A DNA stretch of 64,000 bases from Rhizophagus irregularis (GCF_026210795.1 NC_089447.1:312501-376500); one strand, 5' to 3'; counted from the first letter of the stretch, positions 1-12,029 are shown. Translations and numbers: made by a program. The notes: generated by a model from the letters alone, not told the origin.

Positions 1-482
1 TTCGTAAATAAGTTTAGGGCGGGGTGGAAAAGGTACAAACTTTGTATTTAAAATCAGAACTTCAATATAATTAAGATTTTAAAGAAGCTTTTGAGGAGCA
101 CCATTAATGACAAGAGGACCGGCTATAAGAAATGAAATAATTCCATATCATTTCCTTTAGCTGAAAGTTCACTATGATTATTTAATACTTCATGTCCTTC
201 AGCTTTAGTTACAAGTTCACTATGATCACTTAAAGTATTATATCCTTCAGTAATTAATTTAGTAAAAATTGATTAAGGTAAATTACTAGCCCAAGGAGAA
301 CGAAGTTTCTTTTGAAAGGCACGGATTCTATCCGGAGTGAATTAAAGCGTGGGATCGACCATATTTATATATTACCATTCTGAGGATGACACATCATTTA
401 CGGTCTGTAAGAATAAGTGAAATTGGTGTATCTATAAATTTGAATATTTCACTTCTTATTTTATTAAGTAGAGACTGTATGA
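1..482 (-). pseudogene. Relic of family A (F-box-like, ~600-residue) gene, cut by window edge
   Basis: On the minus strand this stretch matches the first third of the intact family A genes at 17121-18956 and 25515-27317: first the segment coding for their N-terminal MQSL-type start and following F-box-like region, then the segment ending in the conserved KFVPFPP motif at the window edge. The middle is missing: the match jumps from the RIRDF-like region (near 310-330) to the KYGR-like region (near 345). Stops and small indels break the frame. No function is expected. The left part lies outside the window, so total length is unknown. Confidence 0.8.
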
Positions 483-858
483 CAGAAGGAAACATTTCCA
501 ACCGTATCCTGAAAGCTTCTTATTATATAGTTTTTTTTGTGCCGACTGGTGCGACATAATGATCAATCATTTTATGCGTGTACGTAATATGTACAACGCA
601 AAAATGTTGCCCAAATTTTACCCCTGCTTCATCCAAATTTAGTAGTCAACTTCCGCACTGCCTGAATTGAGTGACACTACTCGCCATATTATTATTCTCC
701 GATAGAGAAGTATCATTACCACAAAAAAAAAAAAGCTTTCTAAGTAAATCAAAGCAAAATAATAATTATTCCAAATTTTATTGCATTATTGTATTTGTGA
801 AAGAAAGAAATGAAGATACATTTGAAAATTACTTATTAATATTTTGCGCATATTTAGT

Positions 859-866
859 TATATAAA
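859..866 (+). promoter_or_regulatory. TATA box of a family S relic
   Basis: TATATAAA followed by CCCGAATTTT, 64 nt before the ATG of the S relic at 930. The same TATATAAAC block with a similar 3' flank precedes three other S copies (6291-6298, 16319-16326, 30014-30021), so it looks like the ancestral core promoter of the family. Confidence 0.6.
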
Positions 867-929
867 CCCGAATTTTAACTTTTTTTCGACAATTTTATCA
901 TAATCTTTACTTGTTTCTAAAGAAACAAT

Positions 930-1545
930 ATGTTTACTTCATCAACTACTGCTAACAATCCAGTCGTAACAATTATGCAACGTCAATTACTTACTTTAGG
1001 AAGGTTTTTTTTTCATTGTATATCAAATGATAAAAATTTTATTTAAATAACTTATAATAAAATTATCTGATCTTTTTGATGATAATGATCCTGGTTATAA
1101 AGTATAAACTTGCCATATTATAGGGAGTTGATTGGCGCTTTACCCGGGGTGTACGAAATTTTATATTATAAACGAAGGGTTTTAAAAACTTGCCCTATAA
1201 ATAATTTTATCCGTTATTTCTGTAAAAATTCCGTAAAAATGCGCCTTTCACGGATCCATTCACGGAAAATGTAAATAATTCGATAAATTCCGCGATATAA
1301 GGTTATTAATTCCGGAAATATGAGCCTTTTACAGAAAAAAGATAGAATATAAAAAACGGATTGACTTTTTTTACAGGGTTGTATATACAAAAAATTATTT
1401 GCATGTGTCGCCTGGGTAAATAGTAAAATTAAAAGAAAATGAAGAATTTCTTCAAAATACTATACGATCATGAATTCTTTTATCTACATCATACATCGAA
1501 TTATTATGTAAGGTGTAAATTATTAACTCGTTATATAATTTAAAT
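930..1545 (+). pseudogene. Relic of family S small protein gene, interrupted by an insertion
   Basis: Starts with ATG at 930 and reads like the intact S proteins (5813-6214 and 29506-29916, both minus): a Pro/Val/Ile/Met/Gln-rich start, then GRFFFH and SNDKNF, then an in-frame stop and a frameshift before FDDNDPGYK. The match resumes only near 1465 with YDHEF and NYYVRCKLLT. The roughly 350 nt between (about 1107-1465) are foreign and carry CCGTAAAAA/CACGGA motifs seen in other short elements of this window (24914-25034, 37742-37940). The C-terminal third of the gene is lost. Confidence 0.8.
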
Positions 1546-1747
1546 TTGTTGAATCAAATACCATTACCTTTTTTTTTGTTATAGGGATGCTTAATTTCGG
1601 GTAATTTTTTAATTTATTGTTTAAACTATTGTACATCAAGATACATGTAATAACGATTCCGATGATTTTTTGAATGATCAGCTTGTACAAGTAGATATGA
1701 TCAATATTCTTGATAAAGAATAGTTTAGTAAATCACGTAGTATTTAA

Positions 1748-1860
1748 ATAGGACCCAGAAATATATAAACAGGGATAGGGTACACAAATGCGTCGCCATT
1801 ATAGTGGAATTAGATGGAGTAAAGTTTTGATTTGCGTACAATCTAAGAATTTTTCATCCT
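1748..1860. repeat. Dispersed repeat, second copy at about 51142-51390
   Basis: The segment with AATAGGACCCAGAAATA and, about 30 nt later, GCGTCGCCATTATAGT is found again near 51142-51390 (AATAGGACCCAGAAATAC, then CGTCGCCATCATAGT), where a short TIR element (51178-51304) splits it. The rest of 1546-2580 shows no convincing gene; an open frame at 1788 begins with ATG but is rich in Lys, Arg and Glu and resembles nothing I recognise. Confidence 0.5.
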
Positions 1861-2582
1861 TCAAAAAAAGACTAAAGGACGAAAATCGAAAGACAGACGA
1901 AAAAGAAATTGGGGAGAAACGACCGATTTTGGAGTCGCCACCACCGAGAGAATCGAAGAAGAAGTTACAAAGAAAGTGAGGAAAGAGAATAAATAGAGAC
2001 GAGGAGGAGTAAATAGATGGTCTTTTGCGTCTTAAATATCGAAGTCACGTGATCTCACGTTAAAAATTTTCCGATAAAAAATGAAAAAAAAGATGCAAGT
2101 AGATATTACTATTTGTTTTTTTTTTTTATAGGGCGAATTTGTTGGAGGTAAATAGTTGGGATATTTGTAACTGGGACGTGGGGCTGCTGGGCGCTATCTG
2201 AATATTCAGCATTAGTTTCAGTCATTATAACAAATTTTATTTCCTAAATTTTTTCCCTGCAAAATATGTACAGTACGGGTACTACAAGTAATGCAATCAT
2301 ACAAAGCAATAATTTTTGGGTAGACTTGTTTGTTAATTTGTTAATTTTTTTACGAGTTTGTTTATTTTCTATTTATTTTTTATTTTTTGCGTTTATAGAC
2401 TAAATCGGTTAGTTATAGAGGGTAGTATGATTTATTCATATTATTTTCTAGGTGTTTGTATAATTATATATGGTTATAATTAATAAACGCGTTACTTACT
2501 AAAAAAATAAAAAAAAAAAAGAATTTTTCATCCACATCCATAGTCTCTGCGTACAGCTTATAGTAAAAAAATTTTTCGCCAC

Positions 2583-3262
2583 CTGACCTCATAAAATTAA
2601 CTAACATAAAATTACCGACACCATCTTGCTGACTTCCATTTTACCGACATGAAAAATTATCTAATTTCATTTCATTAAAATACCATTTTACCGACATGAA
2701 AATTACTCGACTTGAAATTTCATTGAAAATCGTTTAAATAAATTCATCAGTTAGGTACGCCTCGCTCCTTACTACGTCTTAATTTTAAATTATAAGTTTA
2801 CTGCTGTTAAAACAGATTATATATAGACTTATTTATTTTCAAATTGCAACAATAAAATTATTAAATAAACATTATCCAATTTTCAGTAGCTCCAAAATTT
2901 GTAAAAGAAAAAATTAGTAATCTGGCTTCACATGATAAATAATTATTACTTATTCGATGAACGTTCTTTAGTGATTAGAATTTAGAAAGCGATAAATATA
3001 AAATAAAATATTTTTTTAAATTATATATATATCGATACTACGTTGATCATGTTGGCAAGTACTTTTTTCCGACGATCTTTGCGATCAAAAATTCTTTGGT
3101 CAGAAAGGAAAATATTGAAATACTAAACGAAAATCATTCACGTAAATTTAATTTTGAGTCCATTATATTTCTATTTTGATGCTCAAAAGGCAAAATGGTG
3201 ATTCGCTGGATGAAATGGCAAGTCGGCAAAGTGAAGTCAGTTAATTTTATGTCGGTAAAATA
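2583..3262. mobile_element. Inverted-repeat element with TTACCGACAT motifs (candidate)
   Basis: The left end carries CATAAAATTAACTAACAT and several TTACCGACATGA motifs; the right end carries the inverse (AAGTCAGTTAATTTTATGTC, then GGTAAAATAGG). Both ends therefore read as 'accgacataaaattaact' inward, with internal copies of TTTTACCGACATGAAAA. There is no coding capacity. Target-site duplication is not clear, so limits are approximate. Confidence 0.45.
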
Positions 3263-4122
3263 GGTGCATACCTCTACATTTGTAGGTGAATTAGAACTTT
3301 AGACAAATTTTGATTCAATTACTAAAAAATTAACATTTACATTAATCTAAGAAATTTCTTTAAATGAAAAGATAAATACACAACAGCTAGTTTCTGGTTT
3401 GTTTAACAGTTAAGAGGGTTTTTGTTTTTCAGTTTCAACAACAGCTTCAACAAAAGATGTATGTATTTTAATTTATTTTGCGTTAAAACATCAATTCCTA
3501 CTAAATTAGTTTTGACTCTAACGCTGACTAATATTTCGTAATTGCACGTTACAATCGGTAAATTTTTATAATATTTATTTCAAAAAAATATATATTACAT
3601 TTTATAATTTTTTATTTATAATTTTCTTATAAATGATTGTATGATATATATTTATTCTGCTTAGCCAATTCATTCCGATCTGAATGATAAACCATTACTA
3701 GGAAACAGAAACCGGTATAAGTCCGGAGCGAAAAATTTTATATAAAATTTTTTTTTTTTTTAAACATTATCTTTTGTACTTTTTCCAATTATCTGTATTT
3801 ATGACTAATTTTATTTAAATAAATAAGTTTTAAACCATGTAATTTACAAGTAGCTTAAAAATATTTTATTGATTTATTTAATTGCGCGCATTTTTCTTAT
3901 TACAGTAAATCAAGATTAGCTAAACAAAATAAAAAAATTTTTGTTTTAAACTAACAAATAAAATAAAGTTGAAACATTAGAAATATTTCTTTAAAGTCAA
4001 ACAAATAAAAAAACCGTCCTCTTCCCAATTTATCTTTAAAGTCAGGTATGTACTACAAAGAAATACGGAAACCCTAGAAAAAAATAAGAAATAGATCGTC
4101 AGAAACATTTCTTTGAAGTCGA
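3263..4122. other. No gene seen
   Basis: A+T-rich DNA with short poly-A and poly-T runs and many stops in all frames. No recognisable protein or element. Confidence 0.5.
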
Positions 4123-4661
4123 AAATAGGTTAGGACGGAGCGGGAAAGGTACAAACTTTTTTTTAAAATCAAATCTTCAATATGGTTAAGATTTAGAAGA
4201 AGTTTCGAGGAACATCATTAATGACAAGAGGACCAGCTGATAGAAAATGAAATATTTCCATATCATTTATATTTATATCCTTCAGTGATTAATTTTGTAA
4301 AAATCGGTAAAGTAAATTACTAACCCAAGGACAACGTAACTTTCTTTGAAAGCCCGAATTCTATCAAAATCAATTTGATTTACATTATGTTGGATCTTAA
4401 GTAATGCATTAATAGACGCTGTACAAAATATCTAGAAATTAAGGCATTTCTTGCGAGCAATGCCTGAACAACGTCAAGCGTTAAAAAATCATTTTCAAGC
4501 CTAACGCCATGAAACAAACGACCATATTTTTATATTAACCATTCCCCACAAACATGAGGATCTTGCGAGACAGCATACCATTTGCGATCTGTAAGAATAA
4601 GTGAAATAGTGTATCTATAAATTTAAATATTTCACTTATAACTTCATAAAGTAGAGACTGC
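4123..4661 (-). pseudogene. Relic of family A gene (N-terminal part)
   Basis: Minus-strand sequence collinear with codons 1 to about 200 of the intact family A genes: a CAT (start codon) at the upper end, then matches to the ILTDRKWYA, QDPHVRGEWLI, RLGNDF and ISRYFIQR blocks, and finally the VPFPP region. Many small deletions (for example the PYDE segment) and stops disrupt it, and nothing downstream of the KFVPFPP block is present. The segment from 4662 to 5812 holds no gene that I can support, only an A+T-rich stretch with an AAATA microsatellite near 4880. Confidence 0.8.
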
Positions 4662-5812
4662 ATGGCAAAAAAGGGAAAACATTCCCCTAAAAGTATTAGT
4701 ATATATTGGAATTCATTATGTCACACACAAAGTTTTTGTGCGGCTGTGCAAACTTGAACCTGACCTTTTTATATATATTTCGGGGTCCTGGTGCATGGTA
4801 TGCGCCGAACGCGATGGTTTATTTTTTGTCTGTTTGTATGTACCATATGAATAATGAAGATATTCTTTTTACCCCCAAAAAAATAAAATAAAATAAAATA
4901 ATCACTGAATCGTAGGCCATTAGAAGCAAATAAAATAATTTCTAGGTTTCTATTTTTAATATTATGCGTTTATTTTTCATATAAAAAAAACTTTTTTATT
5001 TACTTTGTTTTACAATATAAATATATAAAATAAATATTTTGTTAAATTTCAAAGACTTAGAGTTTATTATTTTTATTTTTACAAGAAAAAAATGCGGTTA
5101 ACGCACACAACTTCTATTGAGGTGATGGAAAATTGGTAAACTATTTTTATCACGGTACGGAATTACTGTTGGTTTAAATCGTATAGACTGCTTGAAAATG
5201 AGTTGTATATGAGTGGAACGTAAAGATATTGCAAAGGTGAATTTGAAATTACAAGGTTTGTAAACTTTTTAATTTATTGCTATGCTAATTTTGTCGGTAT
5301 TCATTTGTGGGTTTTGCGTTATATGTGATGTCATAATGAATAAAAACTCTTTGACCCAAACAATCATGGTAAATTCAGTTTTAATAACCATAAAATGTAT
5401 GTAAAAACGAAATCTTAAATTTAGGAATTTTATTTTTATATCATAATATACTTAAAGTATATTCTTATGATTATATATATTTTCCTATATATTAATTGCT
5501 CTTAAAAGTCTTAAAAGATTTCGAATCTAGTAAAGTTAGTAAAGTAAATCTAAAATTTAAATACTACGTGATTTATCATATTAGGCGAAGTTTCAAATAA
5601 TTGTTTCCTACTAAGTGGATGATATGGGGAGAAAATAAAAGTAAAGATGTTGTAAAAGGTATGAAATATTAAAATTCTTACAAGAGTATAATTTGTTACG
5701 TGAAATCTATTTAGTAAGTTTGATATAATGGCTAAGTAAACGGTCTGGAACTAAAAATCAAATGGACAATAAAAGGGTAATAACGCACGCACTTTTCTCA
5801 AAATTTGCTAAT

Positions 5813-6214
5813 CTAAATTATAATTTCATCGGTTCCTCGTGAAACGCGTAAATAAAGCTTTACAAGCAAGCTTTCTTCAAGACTTAATTTTTGTTGTGGA
5901 GATAATGGTATTTCATTATTTTGTGTGTTCATATCAAACTCTTCATGATTCAATAAATCTTCAATTATTGAATGAGTTAACAACTTACATCTGACATAAT
6001 AATTCGCTGTATGATATGAATAAATAAATTCGTGGTCGTAGATAAGTTTATAGTCAGGATCATTGTCATCAAAAAAATTAGAATTTTCTTGAATAATTTT
6101 ATAAGTTATTAAGAAATGATTTTTATCGTTTGGTGTAATATGAAAAAACCTTCCTTTAATAAATAGCTGACTTTGCATAATTGCTGCGGCTGGTTTATTA
6201 ACAGAAGCAGACAT
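5813..6214 (-). CDS. Family S small protein (133 aa), function unknown
   Basis: Complete 133-codon frame from ATG at 6214. I do not recognise a named domain. Visible blocks: N terminus with a Pro/Ala run and MQSQL; GRFFHITPNDKNHFLITYKI; an acidic FFDDNDPDYK; YDHEFIYSYHT; NYYVRCKLLTHSIIEDLLN; and a C-terminal LSPQQKLSLEESLLVKLYL segment ending in a charged tail. No signal peptide or membrane segment. The paralogue at 29506-29916 is about two thirds identical by eye; relics lie at 930 and 16411, and diverged relatives at 58871-60312 and 61345-61614. Conservation of all blocks in the intact copies suggests a folded, selected protein. TATA box 77 nt upstream. Probably lineage-specific; function not inferable. 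Confidence 0.8.
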   Translation of the reverse strand: MSASVNKPAAAIMQSQLFIKGRFFHITPNDKNHFLITYKIIQENSNFFDDNDPDYKLIYDHEFIYSYHTANYYVRCKLLTHSIIEDLLNHEEFDMNTQNNEIPLSPQQKLSLEESLLVKLYLRVSRGTDEIII

Positions 6215-6290
6215 GTTTTTTTAGAAGAAAATTATTTTGTAATTTAAATAAATGAAAAGATTATGATATAATTGAAGTCAAAATTCGGAG

Positions 6291-6298
6291 TTTATATA
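6291..6298 (-). promoter_or_regulatory. TATA box of family S gene
   Basis: On the minus strand TATATAAA followed by CTCCGAATTTTGAC, 77 nt upstream of the ATG at 6214. It matches the TATATAAAC-type block in front of the other S copies. Confidence 0.65.
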
Positions 6299-6569
6299 TC
6301 ATCCGCCTCTGCGTCAGTTCTTGTCAGTTCTTAAGCAGCGTTGTACAATGTACATAAAATCGTGCAGCAATTTGGCGTGCACATCATGAAAATCTTTCCT
6401 TATTATTAATCTTTTGCTGTTTTTATGCAGTTCTATGATTATTTTATTGTGAGCAATTACTGTATGTCTATTTTTAACTTGTCCAATTTTTATTGGTCAT
6501 AAATGCAGCAAATTTGGTTGAAAGGTATTACCTTTTTTGGATGCTGACCGAAATTATCATAATTCCGAC

Positions 6570-7427
6570 TAGTGCTCCTACCGGGTCAGATTCGGTCGGG
6601 TTTGGAGAATATATCCGACTCGACCCAGCAAAAATAGAAATGATCCGATTTTAACCCGACCCGAGTATATTTAATTCGAATAACCCGGGTTAGACCCAAA
6701 ATTTTCATTGGATAATATACTGTATGCTTAGTAATATATCAAAAATATTTTTTCAAATATAATTTTTTCAATAACGCAAGGTAATTGATCTACAAGATGA
6801 TCATATAGGTCACACAACTTTTTGTTATTAAAACTAAAGCTAAGCACGAATTTAAAGATATCTTAAATTTTTGTTTATTTATTGCTTTATATTTGAACTA
6901 TAAAATCGAAATTATATCACTTGTTTTAACAGAAATTTGACTATACTTTACGTCTGCCAGGACTTTAAACACATGCATGCTATAATTGTATCTGCTTTAA
7001 GATTACATCTTTTTGCAGCTATCAAATCGGTTCCACCAGAAACTACTGGAATGCTGGTTGCTTTATTAATCATCAAAATCAACTTATTAGTTAATGTAAT
7101 GTTAATAATTAAAATAATAATTCATACACATACCCGTAATTGCAAGGTGTCTCTAGCAATTTTCGCTAAGTGAGCATATACTACCTCATTCATCTAACAA
7201 AATTATATAAACATAATCAATATTAACGCGTAATTGATATGTGATTAGTGATTTTAATGATCATCCGGGTCTAATTCGGGTCAAAACTCGAGTCAAGGAA
7301 ATGAATGACCCGACCCGACGGGTCGGGTCATGCGGGTCACAGGTTATTAAAATTGTTAATACCGACCCGATTTAAAATTCACTCGGGTTGAATTATCCAG
7401 GTTAGACCCGAATTTTGCGGAGCACTA
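6570..7427. mobile_element. hAT-like non-autonomous element, GACCCG-rich ends
   Basis: Begins TAGTGCTCC and ends GGAGCACTA (inverted termini), flanked by ATTCCGAC (6562-6569) and ATTCTGAC (7428-7435), an 8-bp target-site duplication with one mismatch. Both subterminal regions are packed with inverted and direct GACCCG/CGGGTC motifs. Eight-bp duplications and TAG..CTA termini fit the hAT superfamily. A 78-codon frame inside (6937-7173) starts at TTG and looks like chance, so the element is probably non-autonomous. A shorter relative lies at 33146-33469. Confidence 0.7.
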
Positions 7428-7673
7428 ATTCTGACCCTAAAAAAAATGCGTACAGCTAATAGTAATTTTTTTGGCCGCCACCTTACCTCTGTGCCAGATT
7501 ACTCCTTATGTCCAGTATCGATCTTTTCATACACTCTTTGGCGCCTTTAGTAACCACCCTACCGAACGAAGACACTGACTGTAGATAAATCCCTCCAGAT
7601 AGATCTTTTTCCCCGTAGTTTGTATCCGCTTACAGTTTCAGGTTCACCACCGATAAGGCGATAAGGCCGGGTA

Positions 7674-7873
7674 AAAAAATTTTTAGATTCTCATGACATA
7701 AAATTTTAAAAATGACCGGCATTTTTTTTTATATATGTAAAATTTTTTTACGCACATTGGCCAAAAACAAAATCACGTGATAAAAAATTTTTTACTATAA
7801 AAAAAAAATTTCTATTTTTCGAAAAACTGACCTGGCCGGGTCACAAGAATCTAAATTTTATTTTGCCTGGCCT
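7674..7873. mobile_element. MITE-like element, AGGCCRGG termini
   Basis: Left end AGGCCGGGTAAAAAAATTTT then TAGATTCTCATGAC; the reverse complement of the right end reads AGGCCAGGCAAAATAAAATT then TAGATTCTTGTGAC. These are imperfect inverted repeats of about 35 bp around an A+T-rich core with CACGTGA. No coding capacity; target-site duplication unclear. Confidence 0.6.
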
Positions 7874-8269
7874 AACCTATATTATCCCCATTTACACGAT
7901 TATGCAAATGTAGTTATACCTACTGGGTAGCAAATTTGAAAATTTGTATAATTGAGAAAAAAATTCTTTTTATTTATATGTAATCTCAATATTATTTTTC
8001 AAGTGTAATAGTAATAATTCCGAAGCTTTTTAAAAATTTATTTTTTAAAATCTTTTAAAATGAAAAAAACTAAGCGAAAGAAAATAAGATTCAACAATAA
8101 AAATACTATATTATACTCACGATATATTATAAAACACTTACTATTGTGTAAATGGCAGGGGATAAATCAATTATCTTCTGGTTAATTGGAATAGTAAAAT
8201 TTTACTTATTCCTAATTAGCCAGGAGATAAGTAATACATACAACCCTTTTTGCTTTACAAATAAATAAA

Positions 8270-8870
8270 ATGAATATTACTAAATTGAATAAAATGAATA
8301 AACCGGCTAAACTGGATAAAAAGAAAATGAATGGTATAAACAAAACAAAACTAATGAATAATGTAAACAAGAAAATAATGTGTATAAGCATTCTTATCGT
8401 TGTCATTGTACTTTTAATGACATTTTTTGTGGTAAATTCAAAAAAGTCATATGTGCATCTTTTTTGCAATCGGTTCAGTTTATATATGTAATACGTTTTG
8501 TTTATTCTTATGTGGGCTCAATTAGCAAGATGAAGCTAAATGGAACTCCCTAAATCGTCTGGTTGTAAAAATGTCATTATCGTTAATTGATTTTATTAAA
8601 ATTATTATTAATTCGTATATTATTTGAACAGCTTAAAATACTCATTCCCAATATGCCATATGTAAATAATAGAATATTTCTTTTAGTTTTCCTCAAATTT
8701 TTTTTTTTTTTTGAGATATTTTTCAAATTTAGTTACCTCATAATCCAGTTCATAACCCAGTTCATAATCCAGTTCATAATTCAGTTCATAATTCGATTCA
8801 TAATCCAGTTGAACAATTTACAAATAGTACAACTAACTTTTTCAGGGATATAAGTTTAGCAGAAATTCCT
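8270..8870 (+). CDS. Possible small spliced gene: single-pass protein with HNPV repeats (weak)
   Basis: From ATG at 8270 a 73-codon frame has a Lys/Asn/Met-rich start and a hydrophobic segment (about residues 38-56, CISILIVVIVLLMTFFVV). After a non-coding gap, a frame that would start at an acceptor-like AATTTAG (near 8732) encodes six near-identical tetrapeptides of the type HNPV, then EQFTNSTTNFF and EIPD before a stop at about 8870. Joining the two is my guess, since I could not fix the intron. The frames could equally be chance; the opposite strand is also open over part of it. Treat as a candidate only. Confidence 0.2.
8739..8810. repeat. 12-bp minisatellite, six copies
   Basis: Six consecutive 12-bp units of the type CATAATCCAGTT with one to three substitutions and no indels. 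In one frame each unit reads His-Asn-Pro/Ser-Val. A length divisible by three and no indels would fit past coding use. Confidence 0.85.
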
Positions 8871-8959
8871 GATTAGAAAAAAATTTTTTTCTTTTCTTTG
8901 CTTATCATATTTGCATACTGATTTGTTATTTTGAGAAAATAGCATCAGGGGACCAGCTC

Positions 8960-9605
8960 ACAAGATCACTAGAAAAGTAGCTGCAAATCACCTTTTGAAT
9001 TACTCCGAATTACTTTACGATGCTGGAGACACTTTACGTGAAATGTTTGTCGGTAGAAAGTAAAACGGTTCATAACACTTTCGAAATTGAAGTCAAATCC
9101 ATGATCAGATCTTATCATATTTTTATGAATTTCAATTTCTTCAAACTACATATATTAAAATTGGAGAAGGCCGATTCCTTCAAAATACGTATATTAAAAT
9201 TGGAGAATGCCATAATGAAATTTAGAACTATTGTCGATAATGCTATGCAGCTGATCATTGAGAAACCACTTTAGATTTCTGTTGAACCTCTAAGTCTTTT
9301 AGAAGCTCAAGTAGAAGCCAGTGATTACAATACCGGTAAAAGGAATTTTGATTTAACTGCTGAAGTTATCAATAGTATAAAGGATATGAGAGAATATCTT
9401 AATGAGACGGCAGAATGTTTGAGAAAAGTTCGCAGCAAATTAAAAGATTATGAATTAAACATGAATAAAGTTAAAGCAAATCTAGGTAAAGCCGAATACG
9501 AGATAACCAATGAATCACTCCAACATTTAAAGCTGCTGTAGATCTTTGGAGAGATAGTCAGACTAAATTTTTTAATAAACAAAAGAAGCGTGTTATTGAT
9601 GGTTA
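8960..9605 (+). pseudogene. Frameshifted coiled-coil protein gene
   Basis: Coding-like sequence is spread over several frames: LLYDAGDTLREMFVGRK near 9010-9060, then from about 9275 a run rich in Leu, Glu, Lys with heptad character (IKDMREYLNETAECLRKV, DYELNMNKVKANLGKAE). A single-base shift in the A-run just before a Leu-Leu-TAG near 9540 would continue as AAVDLWRDSQTKFFNKQKKR to a stop at about 9605. At least two frameshifts and several stops make it a pseudogene. Family not recognised; a cytosolic coiled-coil protein is the best description. Confidence 0.5.
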
Positions 9606-11980
9606 AATTTGAATCATATATTTAGTTTGTGATACGTATCTCTTTTGTGATGCGTATTTCTTTTTTTTTATTTGTAGTTTTATACTTTTATTCGTAAGAA
9701 TACTTTTTCTATAACAAATGATAGAAATAGGATTATGAAAGTTAAGAATTTTACTAGATATTTCTCTTTTGTCTTTCGATTATGTAATTTTGAAATAAAG
9801 CGAGTATTGAGTAATTATATTTAAGAAAATTTTCTCTTGGATAAAATAAATCACTGCTACATATCGTTTATTACGTGTAATAAAAATTTCGTCGTTACCC
9901 TACCAATAAGAAAAGAGAGGGAAAAAAATGAGAAATATATGTATATTTCAATAACAAATAAAAATATTTGATGTCTCGATCAGGACCTCCATATAAAATA
10001 CCCATCCAATATATTAAATATGTAGTATATGAATTTTATTTAACATCATATTCAACAACTATTATAAATAAATTAAAATTTTTCATTTATTAATTCTTTT
10101 AGAAATGAGTTATATCCCGAGACTAAATCAGTTTTAAATCGGTATGAGTTTGAACGGATATTAATAATTTGGATCATTCATATGGTATTTAGCCAATGAT
10201 CTATAATGATAAAGTTTAATAATTTACTTTCATGATGTTGCAAGTATCGATCATTAAGTTGCAAATTTTTGATGTAATTATATTTTTGTATTACATCATA
10301 TGGCTGATTCATTTGTACGAATGGTAAAATGCTGAAATTCCCGATTTCTTTTTCGTATTTGTAGTATTAAGTAATGTGGTACTGTATGTCCGGTCTTATG
10401 GTAGTACGTAAAAAAATTAAAACTTGAAACGCACAAGCGCATGTATACCAAGTCTATAATTATAAAGTATGTAAAAAGTTTAAATGTCTAAGGCATTATT
10501 ACATAAAGAGTTTTGAGACTAGTACGGGAAAAAGTCATTTACAAAGTCACGTTAATCACGTGGCAATGTGACGCCACTGATGTTGCCGCCAAATGCGCAC
10601 CTAAATTCTAGTTATTATAAGAAAGTGAGTTTATTGATTTTGTGAGATTGAGGTTGCGGTTTGCCAAAGAAATTGTTAATTCATAGATCTTCCCGATAAA
10701 AATATACCCACGTAGTCACGTACAATATATTATAATACTACATTGCTTTATATAGTACTTCATGACTAATTTTGTATTTGTAATTTTTCCTTGTGATAAA
10801 TCACAGTGAATAAAAGCCTCAAATATAAATAATAAGGTTCAATTGCGTGAAATAAATAAAACATAATCTCGAATCCCCAGTAAATAGTTTTTGTATAAAT
10901 TTGTACCAAATGCAATCATCCATATATAATTGGCTCTAGATTGGCTTAAATTTGGCTTTTTTTTTTGCATAAATTTGAGCTAATTTCGAGCCAATGAGCC
11001 CGTTTGGTATAAATTTATACATAAACTATTTGCTGGGATCAAAATATTGTGTTTTGAGTTTGCTTTCCATTAAAGACAGTTTTTGGAATTGATCTGCCAA
11101 ATAAGTAGTAGCTCCTTAAATATCATATGAAAAATCAATCACTTTTACAAAACCTAAACGTGTTTTTATGTAAAATTGTAAATATTCGTTCGACATAAAT
11201 TATTTTTAGAAACAAAACATGTGAAATATTTTTTTGAAAAGTTCTTATTATATGATTATGTTATATTCTCATTATTAGACCATTAATACCTAATCGATAA
11301 TTAAATTTGAATATATAATTAATATATTTTGCAATATCTTCACGTTTATTATCTATTGGTACTCTCTCATATACAACTAACTCATCCTCAGGCAGCTTAT
11401 ACCATTTAAATTAAGTAATATGGTAAATTTTTTTGAAATTATCTTATTTATCTCGAATGGCCTATAATTTATGTGGCAAAGCATATTAATATTATGCATC
11501 ACAGATCGTCACCTTATTTAGAGTATGATTTTGCTTTAGTCAAAAAAAAAAAAAATCTTTAAACATTGGGCATGTAGTAAAAATATCCTACATACTGTAT
11601 AATATAAATAATCGCTCTAATAATACTGAAAACTATTTATAATTAGCAGGTGAGAAATGGGTTTTTGTTAGAAAATGGGTTTTTTGCGTCTTTTTCAAGT
11701 TTCGCAAATATCTGATATGGATTTCACTCAACATGTGATAGTCTATCAGGTGATTTTTTGATATTTACAAGACAGTTTTGATTATGGAAAATCAAATCCG
11801 AAATCCGCTGATATGTGAAAACAAATAAAGTTAGTCTTGCAGATCAACTTCATTACAAATATGCATCTGCCCTTCGATGAAGTACTTCCAAATAAAACCG
11901 AATTTTCCGTAGTTCCATAGCGAATTCACCGATAGAATATTCCATATTTTTTTAAGGATTCATTATAAGAATTTGAAAAC
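9606..11980. other. No gene seen
   Basis: A+T-rich intergenic DNA. A short quasi-repeat GAGCCAAT/ATTGGCTC occurs near 10930-11000. No open frame or repeat with clear ends. Confidence 0.5.
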
Positions 11981-11988
11981 TATAAATA
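11981..11988 (+). promoter_or_regulatory. TATA box of kinase gene
   Basis: TATAAATA 42 nt upstream of the ATG at 12030, the only clear TATA-type sequence close to this start. Confidence 0.45.
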
Positions 11989-12029
11989 TGTCGAGTCATC
12001 TATACTTGCTTATACTGTAATATTATAAG

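Noticed and set aside
671-865. 64-codon frame before the first S relic
   Set aside because: Covers the promoter of the S relic and a poly-A run; no similarity.
1788-1979. 63-codon Lys/Arg/Glu-rich frame
   Set aside because: Within a dispersed repeat; the copy near 51350 does not keep the frame.
4706-4891. 61-codon frame after the second family A relic
   Set aside because: Short, no relatives in the window, ends in an AAATA microsatellite.
6937-7173. 78-codon frame inside the hAT-like element
   Set aside because: Starts at TTG and shows no transposase motif. Probably chance.
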